From: Pedobacter roseus
GTDB taxonomy: Bacteria > Bacteroidota > Bacteroidia > Sphingobacteriales > Sphingobacteriaceae
Direction: 5' to 3'
DNA: 64,000 nt
Assembly (NCBI RefSeq): GCF_014395225.1
Contig: NZ_CP060723.1
Coordinates: 3,782,001-3,846,000 of the forward strand
Of this stretch, positions 50,740 to 59,250 are shown one piece after another (position 1 is the stretch's first letter; each line of letters starts with the position of its first letter). The translations under genes and the position numbers were made by a program. The notes under the pieces are model-generated. The model made no database searches. It was not told where the DNA came from and was given only the letters and a program-made list of their open reading frames with translations.

Positions 50740-52407
50740 ATGAGAAAAATTATCCTTTTGTTTCTAACAATTATTTCGTTTAAACTTTCGGCACAGGAAG
50801 TAAGTATTATCCCTCAACCTGTTGCTATTAAATCAGATCAACAGGCACAACCATTTAAAATAGATATTACGACCAGTTTTTATGCCGATTTTGCTGCGAT
50901 CAGTTCAATTAGTTTTTTAGATGAGTACCTAAATAAATATTATAATTTAAAACTGAAATGGTTTAAAAACCCTGACATTAAAAGAAAAAACATGATCAAT
51001 GTGATCGTTGATAAAGGAGTAAGCAATCTAAATCAATATCAATTAAAGGTAGATCAAAATACCATTACCATTACAGCCGGATCAGACACCGCTGCTTTTT
51101 ATGGCATCCAAAGTTTGATACAATTATTGCCAACATCAAAATCTACTACTTTAAATGTTCCAAATGTCGAAATTACTGATTATCCCCGTTTCGGTTACCG
51201 TGGCATGCACCTCGATGTAAGTCGACATTTTTTTGATGTAGCCTTTGTAAAACAGTACATCGATTATTTAGCACTTCATAAAATGAACTATTTTCATTGG
51301 CATTTAACTGATGACCATGGCTGGCGGATTGAAATCAAAAAATACCCTAAGCTTACTGAAATTGGGGCCTGGAGAAATGGCAGCATTATTGGCCTGTGGC
51401 CCGGACAAGGAAATGAAAACATCAAATATCAGGTTTTACCAACAGAAGTTAAAATTACCCCTATAGACGCAGTACTCCAAACAGATGGCATTAAATATGG
51501 AGGCTACTACACGCAGGAGCAGATTAAAGAGGTTATTGATTATGCCGCTAAACGTTACATTACCATTATTCCTGAAATTGAAATGCCTGCGCATAGCATG
51601 GCTTTATTAGCTGCCTACCCTGAATTAGGAACCGAGCCCAATAAAAAATATGAAGTTGCCCAAACCTGGGGAATGATGAACAAATATAACAATGTTTTAC
51701 AGGCTTCGGATACGACTTTTAAATTTTTGGAAAACGTTTTAACAGAAGTGATGGATTTATTCCCATCGCCATATATCCACATTGGTGGTGATGAAGCCTC
51801 CAAAATATGGTGGAAAAAATCTGCTGTTTCGCAAGAGATAATGAAAGCCAACGGATTGAAAAACGAAAGTGAACTGCAAAGTTATTTTATCCGCAGGATG
51901 GAAAAATTTGTAAACAGCAAAGGCAAAACCATTATCGGCTGGAACGAAATTTTACAGGGCGGTTTGGCGCCAAATGCGGTGGTAATGAGCTGGCAGGGCG
52001 AAAAAGGTGGTATTGAAGCCGCCAAACAGCAACATAAAGTAATTATGACGCCTGAAATTAAAATGTATTTTAACCACGCCCAGTTTGCAAAGGAAGATAG
52101 TTTAACAGCCAATAAATTTTCTCCACTAATTGATGTATACAATTACGAACCCGTACCGGCCGAATTAACAGCCGAACAGGCTAAATACATCTGGGGTGGA
52201 CAAGGCTGTTTATGGAGTGAGTATATCACCAATCCTGCGAAAGTTCAGTATCAGCTTTTCCCCAGATTGGATGCTTTAAGCGAAATTTTGTGGAGTCCGA
52301 AAGAAAAACGTAACTATTCCGATTTTCAGAAAAGGCTTAAAACACAGTTTAAACGCTACGATTTGATGGGATTAACTTACAGCAAAAAGTATCTAATAGA
52401 AAACTAA
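50740..52407 (+). CDS. Glycoside hydrolase family 20 beta-N-acetylhexosaminidase
   Basis: The 555-residue protein has a signal peptide (cleavage after KLSAQ, about residue 19), a GH20b N-terminal domain (about 20-135) and the GH20 catalytic barrel (about 140-500), with GYRGMHLDVSRHFF, NYFHWHLTDDHGWRIE, PEIEMPAHSMALL and the catalytic pair Asp351-Glu352 in HIGGDEASKIWW. It removes terminal GlcNAc or GalNAc from glycans by substrate-assisted catalysis, here in the periplasm or at the surface. An unrelated secreted-protein gene follows after 1 bp. Confidence 0.93.
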   Translation: MRKIILLFLTIISFKLSAQEVSIIPQPVAIKSDQQAQPFKIDITTSFYADFAAISSISFLDEYLNKYYNLKLKWFKNPDIKRKNMINVIVDKGVSNLNQYQLKVDQNTITITAGSDTAAFYGIQSLIQLLPTSKSTTLNVPNVEITDYPRFGYRGMHLDVSRHFFDVAFVKQYIDYLALHKMNYFHWHLTDDHGWRIEIKKYPKLTEIGAWRNGSIIGLWPGQGNENIKYQVLPTEVKITPIDAVLQTDGIKYGGYYTQEQIKEVIDYAAKRYITIIPEIEMPAHSMALLAAYPELGTEPNKKYEVAQTWGMMNKYNNVLQASDTTFKFLENVLTEVMDLFPSPYIHIGGDEASKIWWKKSAVSQEIMKANGLKNESELQSYFIRRMEKFVNSKGKTIIGWNEILQGGLAPNAVVMSWQGEKGGIEAAKQQHKVIMTPEIKMYFNHAQFAKEDSLTANKFSPLIDVYNYEPVPAELTAEQAKYIWGGQGCLWSEYITNPAKVQYQLFPRLDALSEILWSPKEKRNYSDFQKRLKTQFKRYDLMGLTYSKKYLIEN

Positions 52408-52408
52408 A

Positions 52409-53200
52409 ATGAAATTACGCAATCTTACAATTATTTTATTCCTTTTAATATCAAGCAGTAGCTTTTCTCAATCATCAAAACTGGAGAAAAAAGAAATTGA
52501 GCTTATTAAGCTTTACAATAAACTTTATCCTGAAAGCGCTAATAATGATATTGATAGTACATTGTACTATTCAAAAAAAGTTGAGGAGAATTTTATTGCT
52601 TTGATAAAAAACAATCCAGAAAGCATTAACTATACTTTTAGAAAATTATTGGCAAAAAACACTTGCAATATAAATACTTCAGCTGATGGGAATTTTAGAA
52701 TATACAGTTGGGACGATGGAATCGGTGGAACAATGCGGTATTTTAAATCAATAATACAGTGGAGAAATAATGATAAAATTTTTTCTAAGGTAGTGGAAGA
52801 AGAAGATGCAAATGGCGGTAGTTTCTGTTCTAAAATATATTCGGTTAAAATTCAAAGCAACATAACCTATTTTGCTATATCTAACAGCATCCAAACAAGC
52901 AAAGATGTTGTACAAATAATTCAAGCATTCCGAATAACTGGTAATAAATTAACTTCACCAAAAGTATTTAAAACTAAAAACGAAATGCTAAACTACATTG
53001 ATGTATATTTCGATTTTTTTAGCGTTGTTGATAGACCAGAGCGCCCAGTACAGCTTATTACCTATAATACAAGTAGGCAGTCGATATTTATTCCTTTAGT
53101 AAATGATAAAGGAACTGTAAAAAACCAAGCTTTAGTATATAAGCTAAAACCTAACGGTTATTTTGAATATACCGGTGTAGAAAATTTCAAGTACAATTAG
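52409..53200 (+). CDS. Secreted protein of unknown function
   Basis: A 263-residue protein with a signal peptide (cleavage near SSFSQ, about residue 21). I recognise no family. The body is AT-rich in codon use and resembles a beta-rich periplasmic protein; blocks such as GTMRYFKSIIQWRN and GGSFCSKIYSVKIQ may help a search. It starts 1 bp after the GH20 stop, so it shares that transcript. Confidence 0.72.
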   Translation: MKLRNLTIILFLLISSSSFSQSSKLEKKEIELIKLYNKLYPESANNDIDSTLYYSKKVEENFIALIKNNPESINYTFRKLLAKNTCNINTSADGNFRIYSWDDGIGGTMRYFKSIIQWRNNDKIFSKVVEEEDANGGSFCSKIYSVKIQSNITYFAISNSIQTSKDVVQIIQAFRITGNKLTSPKVFKTKNEMLNYIDVYFDFFSVVDRPERPVQLITYNTSRQSIFIPLVNDKGTVKNQALVYKLKPNGYFEYTGVENFKYN

Positions 53201-53275
53201 CTAAGAAAAAGTAATATTCATCTAGAAATTATGGCATACCAAAGATGCGCTAATTTAATTAGTTCGACTATTGTT

Positions 53276-54202
53276 TTAATGAATCAATTGTTTTACCACC
53301 TGCACTTGGTAAGCACCAGGTGTAATACCCACTATCTTTTTAAATGCCCTGATAAAGTAATTGGCATCGTTAAAACCCAGTTCATAACTTATTGAAGCTA
53401 CTTTTGTACCAGGCTGGGCCAGTAAAAGTTTAGCTTTATTTATTTTTTCGGTTAAAATAAAGTCGTTCGGACTAATGCCCAGTTCGCGTTTAAACAACCG
53501 GTAAAATGTTGCCTTGCTCATACAGGCCTTATCGCTCAAACTGTTAATGCTTATCTTCTCGTTCAGGTTCGATTTAATGTAGTTCAGTACAAAAGCCAGC
53601 GGGTTTTGATTGAGGTTATAACCGTCATCGCTGATGGTTTTAAGGTTTTGGGTCTGCATAATGCGTACCAACAACTCTTTTAGCGTTAAATCGGCCAGCA
53701 CATCTTTTTCTTTTGTACGTTCGGAGCAGATGCGGATCACCTTATTAATAAGGTAGGCAATTTCTTCGTTGTTGTAAAAATGGTATTCATCATAATTCAA
53801 CAACCACTTTTCGTTACTTCCCTCCTTTGGAAAAAACTCGTTTAAATAAACAATTGTTTTTTGGATCTGTTCCTGATCAATAGCCAAAGCAATACATTGT
53901 GTCGGGTTCAGACTGGTAGCTTCCGGAAAATCAATTTCCATAGTAACGGATGGAGGAACAATAACGGTTTGACCAGGAAAATAATCAAATCCCGCTTTAT
54001 CGAACAGATGCATCACCTTTTTACCCCTCAGCATACTCGTAATCACAAAATCGTTAAAAGTAAGGGGAACTTTATAAGATTGGGTATAGGTTTCGAAAAC
54101 ATTTAATTCGCAGCGCTCTAAAGTATAGGAAGTTCTGTTCTCTACCAAAGTCTTTAAGGTTTCCGAAGCGCTGAGCTTTACCTGATCCAATGTATGTTGC
54201 AT
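53276..54202 (-). CDS. AraC-family transcriptional regulator
   Basis: The 308-residue protein has an N-terminal sensing domain (about 10-190) and a C-terminal pair of AraC-type helix-turn-helices (about 205-300) with ISINSLSDKACMSKATFYRLFKRELGISP and VASISYELGFNDANYFIRAFKKIVGITP in shortened form. It is divergently placed to the aldehyde dehydrogenase-DUF779 genes, and AraC regulators beside such modules commonly activate them, so control of 54537-56609 is likely. Confidence 0.9.
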   Translation of the reverse strand: MQHTLDQVKLSASETLKTLVENRTSYTLERCELNVFETYTQSYKVPLTFNDFVITSMLRGKKVMHLFDKAGFDYFPGQTVIVPPSVTMEIDFPEATSLNPTQCIALAIDQEQIQKTIVYLNEFFPKEGSNEKWLLNYDEYHFYNNEEIAYLINKVIRICSERTKEKDVLADLTLKELLVRIMQTQNLKTISDDGYNLNQNPLAFVLNYIKSNLNEKISINSLSDKACMSKATFYRLFKRELGISPNDFILTEKINKAKLLLAQPGTKVASISYELGFNDANYFIRAFKKIVGITPGAYQVQVVKQLIH

Positions 54203-54536
54203 AAACCGAAATAATTTTGGTTAGACTTATTTACTATAATCAAATATAACGATTTCCATCTTTTTAAACCGTCATCCCTAGTGTCTATTATCCTGCTAAA
54301 TACGACAATCCCCACTAACTGAGCACCAAGATTGGTACTGCTTCAAGATGGTTACAAAACCTGAAACGATAATGCTACCGATTGATCCGATTATCCTATC
54401 TGTTCCGCCCGCTTTGCCATTAGGTTTGTATTAACCAAATCTTATTACCACAAAAATCATGATGAGCAATCCCACTAAAATCCTATGTCTAATCCTGCTC
54501 ATGGTGACTTTTAAAATTTAATCATCAATAATAATT
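54203..54536. other. Divergent control region between the AraC gene and the aldehyde dehydrogenase gene
   Basis: These 334 bp should hold the AraC binding site. I see no strong TAnnTTTG motif toward the dehydrogenase gene. The part at about 54392-54436, read on the minus strand (AAACCTAATGG...GCGGGCGGAA), weakly resembles the CTAAACCYGAYAG repeats. No gene seen. Confidence 0.45.
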
Positions 54537-56042
54537 ATGGAAAATTTAATTGAGAAACCATCATTCAAATCCCATTACGATAACTATATCGGCGGAAAAT
54601 TTGTAGCACCGGTTAAAGGCGCCTATTTCGACAATATATCACCGATTGATGGCAAGGTATTTACAAAAGCAGCCCACTCTACCAAAGAAGATTTAGAACT
54701 GGCGGTAGATGCTGCGCATGAAGCATTTAAAACCTGGAGCAAAACTTCTTCAACCGAAAGAAGCATCATCTTAAATAAGATTGCCCAACGCATGGAAGAT
54801 AACCTGGAGTACCTGGCAACTGTTGAAACCATAGATAACGGAAAAGCGGTTAGGGAAACTTTAGCGGCTGATTTACCACTTGGTGTAGACCATTTCAGGT
54901 ATTTTGCCGGCGTGATCCGAGCAGAAGAAGGTTCATTATCAGAACTCGATCAAAATACAGTGTCGCTTATTGTACACGAGCCAATTGGCGTAGTGGCACA
55001 GATCATCCCCTGGAATTTTCCACTTTTAATGGGTATCTGGAAACTGGCTCCCGCCCTGGCAGCCGGAAACTGTGTGGTGTTAAAACCAGCAGAAAGCACG
55101 CCTGTTTCAATTATGATCTTAATGGAACTGATTGGCGATTTATTACCTCCGGGCGTGGTTAATGTGGTAAATGGTTTTGGCGCAGAACTTGGCCGTGCAC
55201 TGGTTACCAATCCCAAAGTTTCCAAAGCGGCATTTACAGGCTCTACCCCTACCGGAAGATTGGTGATGCAATATGCTACTGAAAATATTATCCCGGTTAC
55301 TTTAGAGTTAGGTGGAAAATCGCCAAATATCTTTTTCAGCTCGGTGATGGCCGATGATGATGCCTTTTTAGATAAAGCAGTAGAAGGTGCGGTAATGTTT
55401 GCTTTAAATCAAGGTGAAATCTGTACCTGCCCATCGCGTTTATTGATTCAGGAAGATATTTACGAAAAATTTATTGCCAAAGTAATCGAGAGAACCGAAG
55501 CGATAAAAATCGGTAGTCCGCTCGATAGAACGGTAATGATGGGTGCGCAAGCCTCAAAAATCCAATATGAAAAAATTGCCCAATACATTAAATTAGGAAA
55601 AGAAGAAGGTGCGGAAGTATTAACAGGTGGAGAAGTAAATGAATTACCCGGCGAATTGGGTGGCGGTTATTACATTAAACCAACCATTTTTAAAGGCCAT
55701 AATAAAATGCGGATTTTCCAGGAAGAGATTTTCGGTCCGGTGTTAGCCGTGACTACTTTTAAAACGGTTGAAGAGGCGATCGAAATTGCCAATGATACTT
55801 TATATGGTTTGGGCGCTGGTGTGTGGACACGCGATGCCCATGAGCTTTATCAGGTGCCTCGCGCCATCCAGGCAGGCCGTGTTTGGGTAAACCAATACCA
55901 TGCTTATCCTGCAGGTGCACCTTTTGGTGGTTACAAGCAATCAGGTGTAGGTAGGGAAAATCATAAAATGATGCTGGGCCATTACCGTCAGACTAAAAAC
56001 ATGTTGATTTCTTACGATAAAAATAAATTGGGTTTCTTTTAG
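54537..56042 (+). CDS. NAD-dependent aldehyde dehydrogenase (ExaC/AldB-like)
   Basis: The 501-residue enzyme oxidises aldehydes to acids. It has the cofactor region IIPWNFPLLMGIWKLAPALAAG, VTLELGGKSPNIFF with the general-base glutamate, and the catalytic cysteine in NQGEICTCPSR (Cys296, followed two residues later by Cys298). The sequence and its pairing with DUF779 fit the acetaldehyde/alcohol-breakdown type. DUF779 follows after 192 bp, and the AraC regulator is divergent. Confidence 0.92.
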   Translation: MENLIEKPSFKSHYDNYIGGKFVAPVKGAYFDNISPIDGKVFTKAAHSTKEDLELAVDAAHEAFKTWSKTSSTERSIILNKIAQRMEDNLEYLATVETIDNGKAVRETLAADLPLGVDHFRYFAGVIRAEEGSLSELDQNTVSLIVHEPIGVVAQIIPWNFPLLMGIWKLAPALAAGNCVVLKPAESTPVSIMILMELIGDLLPPGVVNVVNGFGAELGRALVTNPKVSKAAFTGSTPTGRLVMQYATENIIPVTLELGGKSPNIFFSSVMADDDAFLDKAVEGAVMFALNQGEICTCPSRLLIQEDIYEKFIAKVIERTEAIKIGSPLDRTVMMGAQASKIQYEKIAQYIKLGKEEGAEVLTGGEVNELPGELGGGYYIKPTIFKGHNKMRIFQEEIFGPVLAVTTFKTVEEAIEIANDTLYGLGAGVWTRDAHELYQVPRAIQAGRVWVNQYHAYPAGAPFGGYKQSGVGRENHKMMLGHYRQTKNMLISYDKNKLGFF

Positions 56043-56234
56043 TTAGATCATAGTTAATGGTCTGTTGGTTCATAGCCTATCGTTTATGGCAATAGCCTAG
56101 TAGATCATAGTTACTGGCTTGTTAGTTGAATACTCATCGTTTTATCGCAGTAGCTTAACAAGTTTTAAAAAAGACATGCGATAGGCACCATGGCTATCAA
56201 CCATTAGACTATTAACCATCAACAATAAATAATC
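56043..56234. repeat. Monotone word repeats between the aldehyde dehydrogenase gene and the DUF779 gene
   Basis: The word GATCATAGTTAnTGG(T/C)(C/T)TGTT returns twice, with AGCCTA(T/G) and TAGACTATTAACCATC words, over about 190 bp. These tracts look like slowly decayed short duplications. No promoter is seen, so read-through from the dehydrogenase gene is likely. Confidence 0.45.
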
Positions 56235-56609
56235 ATGATTGAGCGAATAGATTGCACAGAGAAAGCCAAGGAACTGATTGCGGTACTTAAAGAAAAGCAC
56301 GGTGAACTCATGTTCTACCAGGCCGGTGGCTGTTGCGAAGGCACTCAACCGCAATGTTTCGAAAAAGGAGGCTATTACCTGCGGATGCGGGATGTTTGTT
56401 TGGGTGAAGTAGAAGGTTGCGAATTCTGGGTAGACAGGGATCTTTTCGAATATTGGAAATTCTCGCATTTTACCTTAGATGTGCTGGATGGATTTGGTGT
56501 AGGTGGTTTTTCTTTAGAAACACCATTGCAAAAAACATTCAAAATACATTATCGCTTATTTACAGAAGAAGAATTAAAAGATTTAACTCCTGTTAAAACG
56601 GCGGAGTAA
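56235..56609 (+). CDS. DUF779-domain protein
   Basis: A 124-residue cytosolic protein of the DUF779 family, recognised from FYQAGGCCEGTQPQC, RDVCLGEVEGCEFW and GGFSLETPLQKTFKIHYRLF in shortened form. DUF779 proteins nearly always accompany acetaldehyde-type dehydrogenases; their function is not known, but the conserved cysteines (CC, later C) suggest a metal or redox role. The upstream dehydrogenase is the expected partner. Confidence 0.88.
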   Translation: MIERIDCTEKAKELIAVLKEKHGELMFYQAGGCCEGTQPQCFEKGGYYLRMRDVCLGEVEGCEFWVDRDLFEYWKFSHFTLDVLDGFGVGGFSLETPLQKTFKIHYRLFTEEELKDLTPVKTAE

Positions 56610-56632
56610 TTGTTGTTTATTTGGTTTAAACA

Positions 56633-56669
56633 GAAGCCAGCCTGGAGAAATCCGACTGGCTTTTTTTTG
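56633..56669 (+). terminator. Intrinsic terminator after the DUF779 gene
   Basis: AAGCCAG (56634-56640) pairs with CTGGCTT (56656-56662), followed by a T-run. Confidence 0.8.
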
Positions 56670-56753
56670 ATAAATGCCAAAAGCTGCCTCGCAATGACGA
56701 CTTTTCTTCCTGCTTTTAAAAATAAATGCAATCTTTGCATTCAAAACAAAATC

Positions 56754-56960
56754 ATGCGTAAACTATTTGCTGTCCTCTCCACCATCATTACCATATTTGC
56801 CATTAAAGAAGCAGTATATGTTTTCATTTCTCAGGAAGCAGACATGATAAAACAGCGCCCGATCCTGATTGTAATTTCATTAAGTATTTGCATTCCATTG
56901 ATCGTGTTATCGCTGTGGTTATGGTCGCCGGGCAGAAAGAAAAACGATCAGCAAAACTAA
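56754..56960 (+). CDS. Small protein with two membrane helices, function unknown
   Basis: The open frame starts further upstream (56610) but crosses the terminator; the ATG at 56754 (MRKLFAVLS) is the plausible start and gives 68 residues with two hydrophobic segments (about 4-22 and 36-56) and a basic tail. It overlaps the convergent DCC-family gene by 4 bp. No family is recognised. Confidence 0.55.
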   Translation: MRKLFAVLSTIITIFAIKEAVYVFISQEADMIKQRPILIVISLSICIPLIVLSLWLWSPGRKKNDQQN

Positions 56961-57355
56961 GGGTAAAACTTACTTTTCAACTCGGCTGTTGGTACCCAAC
57001 AACTCTCCTGCTTTCCCCACCACTTATAACGGTTTTTAGCAATAATATCGTAAAACCAATCGCGGATAACTTTCGGAACTGCGTAAAAAATATAGAGCAG
57101 AGGAAATAGTCCGCTGAGTTTTTTAGCGATGCGTAAGGCTGCCGATGATTTAGTATAAAGCTTTCCATTTTCCAACAGCAAAACCGTATTCAGTTTTTGC
57201 AAATCGACACGATATTCAGGCAATGTTTCTTTGGCATAATCTCCCTGTAATGCCGTAAACCTAAAATGATTTTTTTTATCGTGAGTAATTACAAACTGCA
57301 CCGATGCATTGCATAAGTTGCAAATGCCGTCAAAAAAAATTATAGGTTGGGCCAT
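56957..57355 (-). CDS. DCC-family (DUF393) thiol-disulfide oxidoreductase-like protein
   Basis: A 132-residue protein with the DUF393 signature FFDGICNLCN (the Asp, Cys12 and Cys15 that give the DCC family its name) and the C-terminal RYKWWGKQESC block. It resembles a thioredoxin-like fold with a CxxC pair; real oxidoreductase activity in this family is not proven. Single gene; its end overlaps the convergent small membrane-protein gene. Confidence 0.88.
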   Translation of the reverse strand: MAQPIIFFDGICNLCNASVQFVITHDKKNHFRFTALQGDYAKETLPEYRVDLQKLNTVLLLENGKLYTKSSAALRIAKKLSGLFPLLYIFYAVPKVIRDWFYDIIAKNRYKWWGKQESCWVPTAELKSKFYP

Positions 57356-57481
57356 AGCATAAAGTTAGCCATTAAAGCTGCTTTAAAAATCAATTTTCTG
57401 TACTATTCCGATTTATCTACACCATTTATTGGCTATAAAAAAGATAATCCTGTAAATTAGCCTTTGTTATTTAGCTGATGT

Positions 57482-58306
57482 ATGATGTATATTTCGATCA
57501 ACAATAAACTGTTTTTACAGGAAGATGCCAATATTTCGGTAGCCGACCTTTCCATTCAAAGAGGATACGGAATTTTCGATTTTCTGAAAACGATCAACAA
57601 CAAATCCATTTTTATACAGGATTATTTTAACCGTTTTTATCACTCGGCCAAAGAAATGAACCTGGAAGTGGAACTTAACCGCGAACAGCTTCATGAGGCA
57701 ATCCTTAAATTGATCGAAAAAAACAACATTCCAAATTCGGGCATCAAAATTATCCTTACCGGTGGTTTCTCTGAAGATGGTTATACAATGGTAAAACCAA
57801 ATCTCATCATTATCCAAACGCCTTTAAATATTATCGAAACTGAAACCAAAACGGGGGTCGCCCTGGTGAGCTATAACCACCAGCGGCAAATACCACAGGT
57901 AAAAACGATCGATTATTTACAGGCCATCCGTTTACAGAAATTTGTAAAAGAAAACGGAGCCGACGACCTGCTTTACCATAACAATGGCAAAGTGAGGGAA
58001 TGCCCAAGGGCAAATTTTTTCATTGTGACCAACAGCGAGATTATTACAGCGAAAAATGAAGTTTTAAATGGGATTACCAGAAAGAAAATTTTAAGTCTGG
58101 AAATTCCTGGTTATACTTTTAGTGAAAGGGATTTTACTGTAGACGAGGTGTACGATGCCAAAGAAGCTTTCATCAGCAGTTCTACAAAAAATGCCTTTCC
58201 TGTTAATAAAGTCGATGGAAAATTGATAGGTGATGGAAAAAGTATCATTACGAGGTTAATCAATGATAATCTTTTAAAGCTAATCGAACTAGACCAGAAC
58301 AATTGA
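57482..58306 (+). CDS. Class IV PLP aminotransferase (PabC/branched-chain/D-amino acid type)
   Basis: A 274-residue fold-type IV PLP enzyme. Key parts: SIQRGYGIFDFLKT near the N-terminus, KTIDYLQAIRLQKF (region of the PLP lysine), DLLYHNNGKVRECPRANFF and VLNGITRKKIL. The family includes 4-amino-4-deoxychorismate lyase, branched-chain and D-amino acid aminotransferases; the motifs do not decide between them. A PabC role would complement pabB at 27441-28697, but this is a guess. Two ATGs (57482, 57485) are possible starts. Confidence 0.78.
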   Translation: MMYISINNKLFLQEDANISVADLSIQRGYGIFDFLKTINNKSIFIQDYFNRFYHSAKEMNLEVELNREQLHEAILKLIEKNNIPNSGIKIILTGGFSEDGYTMVKPNLIIIQTPLNIIETETKTGVALVSYNHQRQIPQVKTIDYLQAIRLQKFVKENGADDLLYHNNGKVRECPRANFFIVTNSEIITAKNEVLNGITRKKILSLEIPGYTFSERDFTVDEVYDAKEAFISSSTKNAFPVNKVDGKLIGDGKSIITRLINDNLLKLIELDQNN

Positions 58307-58699
58307 AACAGTGGGTTTTTACCCTTAATAAATGCAGAAAACCAACCACCTAAACCGGATGGAAACGGCAGCTCCCGATCCGATAGCTATCGGATGAAAA
58401 TTGGGACTAAAGTGTACAGCCGGACTAACGTTAAGATAAAAAGCTGAGCTTGCTTTCCAAAATTTAAGCTAAAAAACAAATTAAGCTGAAAGCAGAAAGA
58501 CTAAAGCTTAAAAAGATTAAATGGGAGTCTGTGGTTTTTCAACTTTAGTCTTTTTGCTTTATCCTTTCTGCTCCTCCAAAAAAAATATTTTACGCATTAC
58601 ATTTTGATAAAGAACAATTTAACAATGAAACCCTAAAACAATCTACATTCAACTTTCCTACCTTAAAACATTTTTATATATTTGCCCAATCCTTCTTCA
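58307..58699. repeat. Gene-free stretch holding copy C of the CTAAACCYGAYAG repeat
   Basis: Copy C (about 58349-58430) reads CCTAAACCGGATGG, CGGCAGCTCCCGA, a CCGATAGCTATCGG palindrome (58380-58393), then TTGGGACTAAAG. Further right, AAAGCTGA/TTAAGCTGAAAG and GACTAAAGCTTAAA words repeat. The pyrR promoter motif is at 58677. No gene seen in these 393 bp. Confidence 0.55.
58677..58684 (+). promoter_or_regulatory. -7 promoter element of pyrR
   Basis: TATATTTG matches TAnnTTTG. The TTG at 58682, in frame with pyrR, is part of it, so the real start is the ATG at 58700; the leader is about 12 nt. Confidence 0.6.
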
Positions 58700-59248
58700 A
58701 TGCAAAAGAAAACACTTCTTGACGGACAAAAAATTCAGATTACAATTAAGAGGCTTTGCCATCAATTAATTGAAAACCACGACGATTTCGCGAATACCGT
58801 TTTAATTGGCATCCAGCCGAGGGGTATTTTTTTGGCAGACCGCATCCACCAGGAACTTGAGCAAATCCTAAAAAACAAGAAAATATTAAAGGGAAACCTT
58901 GATATTACTTTTTTCAGGGACGATTTCCGCCGTAAGGATGGTTTGGTTACCGCTAGCAGCAACTCGATCGATTTTATCATCGAAGGCAAAAAAGTAATCT
59001 TAATTGATGATGTACTTTGGACAGGCAGAACCATCAGGGCGGCACTTGATGCCCTGCTTGCTTACGGCCGACCAGAGAAAGTGGAACTTTTGGTTTTAAT
59101 AGACCGGAGGTTTAGCAGGCATTTACCTATCGAACCCGATTACATTGGGCATCAGGTAGATAGCTTAAATTCGCAACAGGTAAAAGTAACCTGGGCGAGC
59201 GAAGGAAGTGAAGACAAAGTGATTTTAATATCGGAAAACAATAAATAA
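58700..59248 (+). CDS. pyrR: PyrR: pyrimidine regulator / uracil phosphoribosyltransferase
   Basis: A 182-residue phosphoribosyltransferase-fold protein with the PRPP-binding loop VILIDDVLWTGRTIRAALDAL, LIGIQPRGIFLADRI and ITFFRDDFRRKD, all typical of PyrR. PyrR makes UMP from uracil and, in Bacillota, binds pyr mRNA to cause attenuation. Here the promoter leaves only about a dozen nucleotides of leader and pyrB follows after 2 bp, so there is no room for the classical attenuator. The start is the ATG at 58700, not the TTG at 58682. Confidence 0.9.
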   Translation: MQKKTLLDGQKIQITIKRLCHQLIENHDDFANTVLIGIQPRGIFLADRIHQELEQILKNKKILKGNLDITFFRDDFRRKDGLVTASSNSIDFIIEGKKVILIDDVLWTGRTIRAALDALLAYGRPEKVELLVLIDRRFSRHLPIEPDYIGHQVDSLNSQQVKVTWASEGSEDKVILISENNK

Positions 59249-59250
59249 AA

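Noticed and set aside
56610..56753. Extension of the small two-helix membrane protein
   Set aside because: The added part is translated from the terminator of the DUF779 gene and from a relic of a CGTCATTGCGAGG-type repeat.
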